Of a stretch of DNA of 62,475 nucleotides, positions 59,873 to 62,475 are shown in pieces. Both the position numbers and the translations under genes were made by a program. The stretch is from a bacterium (GTDB taxonomy: Bacteria; Myxococcota_A; UBA9160; UBA6930): positions 1-62,475 of the forward strand of contig JAAELW010000415.1 of NCBI GenBank assembly GCA_024226235.1. The letters are read 5' to 3'. Below the pieces are notes generated by a model. That model worked only from the letters and a program-made list of their open reading frames with translations. It searched no databases and was not told the origin of the DNA. The stretch's first letter is position 1. Every line of letters begins with the position of its first letter.

Positions 59873-60922
59873 TCAGCCTTCGTTCCTTGAGGAAGAGGCC
59901 TTCGGAGTCGAGGAAGAGGCGGAAGTTCCGAAGCGTCGGGTCAGCCAATCGATGAGCAGAAGGTTCAGTTCTTCGGGCCTTTCCTGCTGGGTCCAGTGTC
60001 CACAGGTCTCGATCTGGTGCATCTCGAGATCGGGGATCAGCGCGGGCATCCCGGTCGCCATCTCGGGTCGCAGGGCCATGTCCCAGGCGGCCGTGATCAT
60101 CTGGCAGGGCAGCTCGATCTTCGCGACACCCAGTTCGGGCGTGGTTTCCCAGTTGTGGTCGAAGTTGCGGTACCAGTTGATGCCACCGCCGAATCCGGTC
60201 TTCTCGAAGGTTCGGACGAAGAAGTCGAGCTCTTCGGGGGTGAGGATCGGCTCGCCATCCGGGATCTCCGCCAGCCTGCGGAAAGGGTTCATGTCGAACT
60301 TGCCGTCCTCGCCGACCATGCGTGCGGCGCTCAGCGTCGGATCTTCGGGCTGTCGCATCAGCTTCTCGAACACCAGGCGCGTCTGACCATCGAGCACGCC
60401 TTCCGCAACGCCCGGCTCCTGGAACCACAAGATGTACATGCGCTCGTCTTCGCCGCCGACCAGGGTTCGCATCATCGAGGTCGGAGGGACCGGCGAGCGC
60501 GGCGTGTAGGGCGTATTCACGCCAATCACGCCCGCGGTTCGATCCGGATGGAGAATGGGCATGGCCCAGGCGACGAAACCGCCCCAATCGTGGCCGCAGA
60601 AGACGGCGCTCTCGATCTCCAGGCTGTCGAGCAGTGCGACCAGGTCTCCGGTCAGGTGGTGGATGTCGTACGCGGCGATTTTGTCGGGCCGATCACTGCC
60701 ACCGTAGCCTCGGCCATCGGCGGCGATGACCCGGAAGCCCGCCTCGGCGAGCGGTCCGAACTGGTGCCGCCAGCTATAGGCCAGTTCCGGAAAACCATGC
60801 GAGAACACCACGGCCGGGCCTTCGCCCGCTTCGTGGACGGAGACGGAGATGCCGCCGCCTCCACCGTCTTGGGCAGGAAGTTGGATGCGTCGCGCGTCGG
60901 GAAAGCTCTTGAGTGTCGTCAT
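59873..60922 (-). CDS. Epoxide hydrolase (alpha/beta hydrolase fold)
   Basis: The protein is 349 residues. SHGFPELAYSWRHQ carries the HGxP oxyanion motif (42-45), the nucleophile is Asp112 in GHDWGG, and GYGGSDRP follows strand 4. A cap with GGINWYRNF supplies a ring-opening Tyr, and the catalytic base is His in ETCGHWTQQE. This set defines soluble epoxide hydrolases rather than haloalkane dehalogenases, which lack the HGxP Pro and the cap Tyr pair. It hydrates epoxides to diols in the cytosol. It is divergent from pabB with a 45-bp gap. The C-terminal 15 residues are Ser-rich and outside the fold. Confidence 0.9.
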   Translation of the reverse strand: MTTLKSFPDARRIQLPAQDGGGGGISVSVHEAGEGPAVVFSHGFPELAYSWRHQFGPLAEAGFRVIAADGRGYGGSDRPDKIAAYDIHHLTGDLVALLDSLEIESAVFCGHDWGGFVAWAMPILHPDRTAGVIGVNTPYTPRSPVPPTSMMRTLVGGEDERMYILWFQEPGVAEGVLDGQTRLVFEKLMRQPEDPTLSAARMVGEDGKFDMNPFRRLAEIPDGEPILTPEELDFFVRTFEKTGFGGGINWYRNFDHNWETTPELGVAKIELPCQMITAAWDMALRPEMATGMPALIPDLEMHQIETCGHWTQQERPEELNLLLIDWLTRRFGTSASSSTPKASSSRNEG

Positions 60923-60967
60923 CGGAGCCGACCAGTCTATCGCGCGCGGGGGCGCTAGGCTCGGCCC

Positions 60968-62410
60968 TTGTCTTCCCCTTCCCCGGAAATCCGTTCAGCT
61001 GTTGCAGCGAAACCGGTCCCCGTGGATGGAGAGCCCGAGGCCGCATGGCGGCGGGTCGTCGACTCGCTTTCCGCTGGCCAGCGCTGGTGGCTCGATAGTG
61101 CCCAGGCCGGGCCGCCTCTCGGGCGTTGGTCGTTCGCCGGAGCGCGGCCCTACGCGACCCTGCGCGGTTTCGGTGAGGTGGGTGAGCTCGTGGTGCACCA
61201 CCCGGCTCGTCCGGATTGGCCGGGTTGCGGGCGCCACCGACATCGGGGGCCGACAATCGAATGGCTGGCCGAGCTGCTACCGCCGCCGCCGGAGAGGCCG
61301 CTCGACATTCCGTTCAGTGGTGGTGCGGTGGGTGTCCTGGGCTATGAGCTGGCGGAGCAGCTCGAGCGCGTAGTGCTCAGCGGACACGCTGATCTGGGGC
61401 TACCCGACGTCTGCTTGAGGTGGGTGGACAGGCTCTGGGCCTTCGACCACGTGGAGGCGCGGCTCTGGGCAGTGGGCTGTGGCTTCGATCGCGACACCGC
61501 ACGCGCAGCAGAACGTGCCAATGAAGCCGCGGCCTCGCTCCTGGCGTCACGCCCTTCGGAAACGGGAGGCCTCGAGGAGCCGCCGGTCCGAGAGGGGCCC
61601 CCGCCCGAACCCAGCCACGATGCCCCTGCCTACGCGAAGGCGATTGGTTTCCTGCTGGAACGCATCGAGGCGGGCGATCTCTACCAGGCCTGTCTGACGC
61701 GGCGGGAGTCCCACCCCCTGCAAGGCTCGCCATGGCAGACGTACCAGCGCCTTCGCGAGCGCAATCCGGCGCCTTTCGGTGCGTTCCTCGAGCTGCCTGG
61801 GGTTTCGGTGCTCGGCAGCTCTCCCGAGCGCTTCCTGCGCGTCACCCGGGACGGGTGGGTCGAGAGCCGACCCATCAAGGGTACGCGCCCGCGTGGCGCG
61901 AACCCAAAGGCCGATCGCGATCTGCGGCACGAGTTGGTGAACTCACCCAAGGATCGAGCCGAGAACCTGATGATCGTCGATCTGGTGCGCAATGATCTGG
62001 GCCGCATCTGCGAGTTCGGCAGCGTCCACGTCCCCGAGTTGATGGCAGTCGAGGCCTACGCGAGCGTGTTCCAGATGGTCTCTACCGTGCGTGGCCGCCT
62101 GGCGCCTGGACGCGATGCACTCGACGCCTTCGTGGCGGCCTTTCCGCCCGGCTCGATGACCGGCGCACCCAAGATCGCCGCGATGAATCTGCTGGCCAGC
62201 CTCGAGCCCGTGCGCCGCGGCTTCTACTCCGGAGCGCTCGGCTACTTCGACCTGACCGGCGCCTGTGACCTCTCCGTGGTCATCCGAACCGGCATTGCAA
62301 TAGACGGCCTCCTCCACCTCCACACCGGAGGCGCCATCGTCGCCGACTCCAACCCCACCGAAGAGTGGAACGAAACCACCGCCAAGACCCGCCCCTTCCA
62401 CGAGCTGTAA
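60968..62410 (+). CDS. pabB: Aminodeoxychorismate synthase component I
   Basis: The protein is 480 residues of the chorismate-utilising fold. The PabB-specific PIKGTRPRG carries the Lys that attacks chorismate (about 303). ENLMIVDLVRNDLGRIC, PPGSMTGAPKIAA and GGAIVADSNPTEEWNET are the metal and chorismate motifs. It makes 4-amino-4-deoxychorismate for folate synthesis with ammonia from PabA, which is not in the window. The PIKGT motif separates it from anthranilate synthase (PIAGT). TTG 60968 is the only suitable start before the fold; no strong ribosome site is visible. Confidence 0.9.
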   Translation: MSSPSPEIRSAVAAKPVPVDGEPEAAWRRVVDSLSAGQRWWLDSAQAGPPLGRWSFAGARPYATLRGFGEVGELVVHHPARPDWPGCGRHRHRGPTIEWLAELLPPPPERPLDIPFSGGAVGVLGYELAEQLERVVLSGHADLGLPDVCLRWVDRLWAFDHVEARLWAVGCGFDRDTARAAERANEAAASLLASRPSETGGLEEPPVREGPPPEPSHDAPAYAKAIGFLLERIEAGDLYQACLTRRESHPLQGSPWQTYQRLRERNPAPFGAFLELPGVSVLGSSPERFLRVTRDGWVESRPIKGTRPRGANPKADRDLRHELVNSPKDRAENLMIVDLVRNDLGRICEFGSVHVPELMAVEAYASVFQMVSTVRGRLAPGRDALDAFVAAFPPGSMTGAPKIAAMNLLASLEPVRRGFYSGALGYFDLTGACDLSVVIRTGIAIDGLLHLHTGGAIVADSNPTEEWNETTAKTRPFHEL

Positions 62411-62431
62411 CATGCCCGTCAAGCAAGGGGC

Positions 62432-62463
62432 TGTTAAGCAAAGGGCCGGTTCCATTTGTTAAG
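62432..62463. repeat. Dispersed 32-bp intergenic repeat, copy 2
   Basis: TGTTAAG...GGGCCGGTTCCATTTG...TTAAG matches 15394-15425 at 29 of 32 positions and has the same orientation. It lies 22 bp after the pabB stop, at the window edge, where the flanking sequence cannot be seen fully. Confidence 0.75.
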
Positions 62464-62475
62464 ATGCGAGTTTCC

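Overview
The window is chromosomal DNA from a high-GC Gram-negative bacterium. The evidence is an outer-membrane barrel protein, a heptose adenylyltransferase, several signal peptides and lipoboxes, and dense gene packing with many ATGA/GTGA overlaps. The mix of thiolase/DUF35 proteins, acyl-CoA dehydrogenases, very large RND exporters, sulfatase, agmatine catabolism and a CHASE2 cyclase fits a Myxococcota/Deltaproteobacteria-like lineage. That placement is an inference from gene content only. I see no rRNA, complete tRNA, prophage, transposase or CRISPR array, and no gap above 300 bp lacks a gene.

Layout. 1-4.75 kb: the end of a VOC protein, then a thiolase-fold protein lacking the usual Cys with its DUF35 partner. 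These face a minus-strand operon coaE > PHP phosphoesterase > FAS1-like dehydratase > MaoC hydratase, followed by a class II aldolase. 4.85-8.7 kb: alpha/beta hydrolase, sulfatase and patatin. 8.8-15.3 kb (minus): CHASE2-adenylate cyclase > TPR/outer-membrane barrel > FecR-domain protein, then an M20 peptidase. 15.4-18.9 kb: a penicillin-acylase-like Ntn hydrolase and an EAL-HDOD protein. 18.9-20.5 kb: class I fumarase. 20.6-31.0 kb (minus): a tightly coupled run AsmA-like > RfaE2-like > MoxR > DUF58 > Bat lipoprotein > BatA > BatB/BatC fusion > BatD. 31.2-34 kb: XRE regulator and a GAF-containing EI-type phosphotransferase (ptsP), closed by a good terminator. 34-37.3 kb: nuclease-fold protein, DUF374 acyltransferase, EamA transporter and heme O synthase. 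37.4-47.2 kb: leuS, divergent ppsR-type regulatory protein, and two tandem giant RND permeases. 47.5-50.1 kb: NYN-domain protein, then aguB and aguA (agmatine to putrescine). 50.3-54.8 kb: frdABCD plus a CaiB/BaiF CoA-transferase, mostly joined by GTGA overlaps. 54.8-55.3 kb (minus): an exported His/Arg-rich protein carrying a classical C2H2 zinc-finger pattern. 55.5-59 kb: a paired acyl-CoA dehydrogenase operon with BolA and a cytochrome c'-like lipoprotein. 59-62.4 kb: DHH phosphoesterase, epoxide hydrolase and pabB.

How the parts fit. The Cys-less thiolase with DUF35, the split MaoC/FAS1-like hydratase pair and the adjacent acyl-CoA dehydrogenase pair recall the parts of steroid side-chain oxidation (FadE-type heteromer, ChsH1/ChsH2 hydratase, Ltp2 aldolase), here dispersed. 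The most novel-looking candidates are the FecR/outer-membrane-barrel/CHASE2-cyclase trio as a possible trans-envelope signalling unit, the exported C2H2 finger protein with a 32-bp-phased direct repeat upstream, and the fumarate reductase genes coupled to a family III CoA-transferase. A 29/32-identical intergenic repeat occurs twice, 47 kb apart, and looks like a dispersed genome-specific element.
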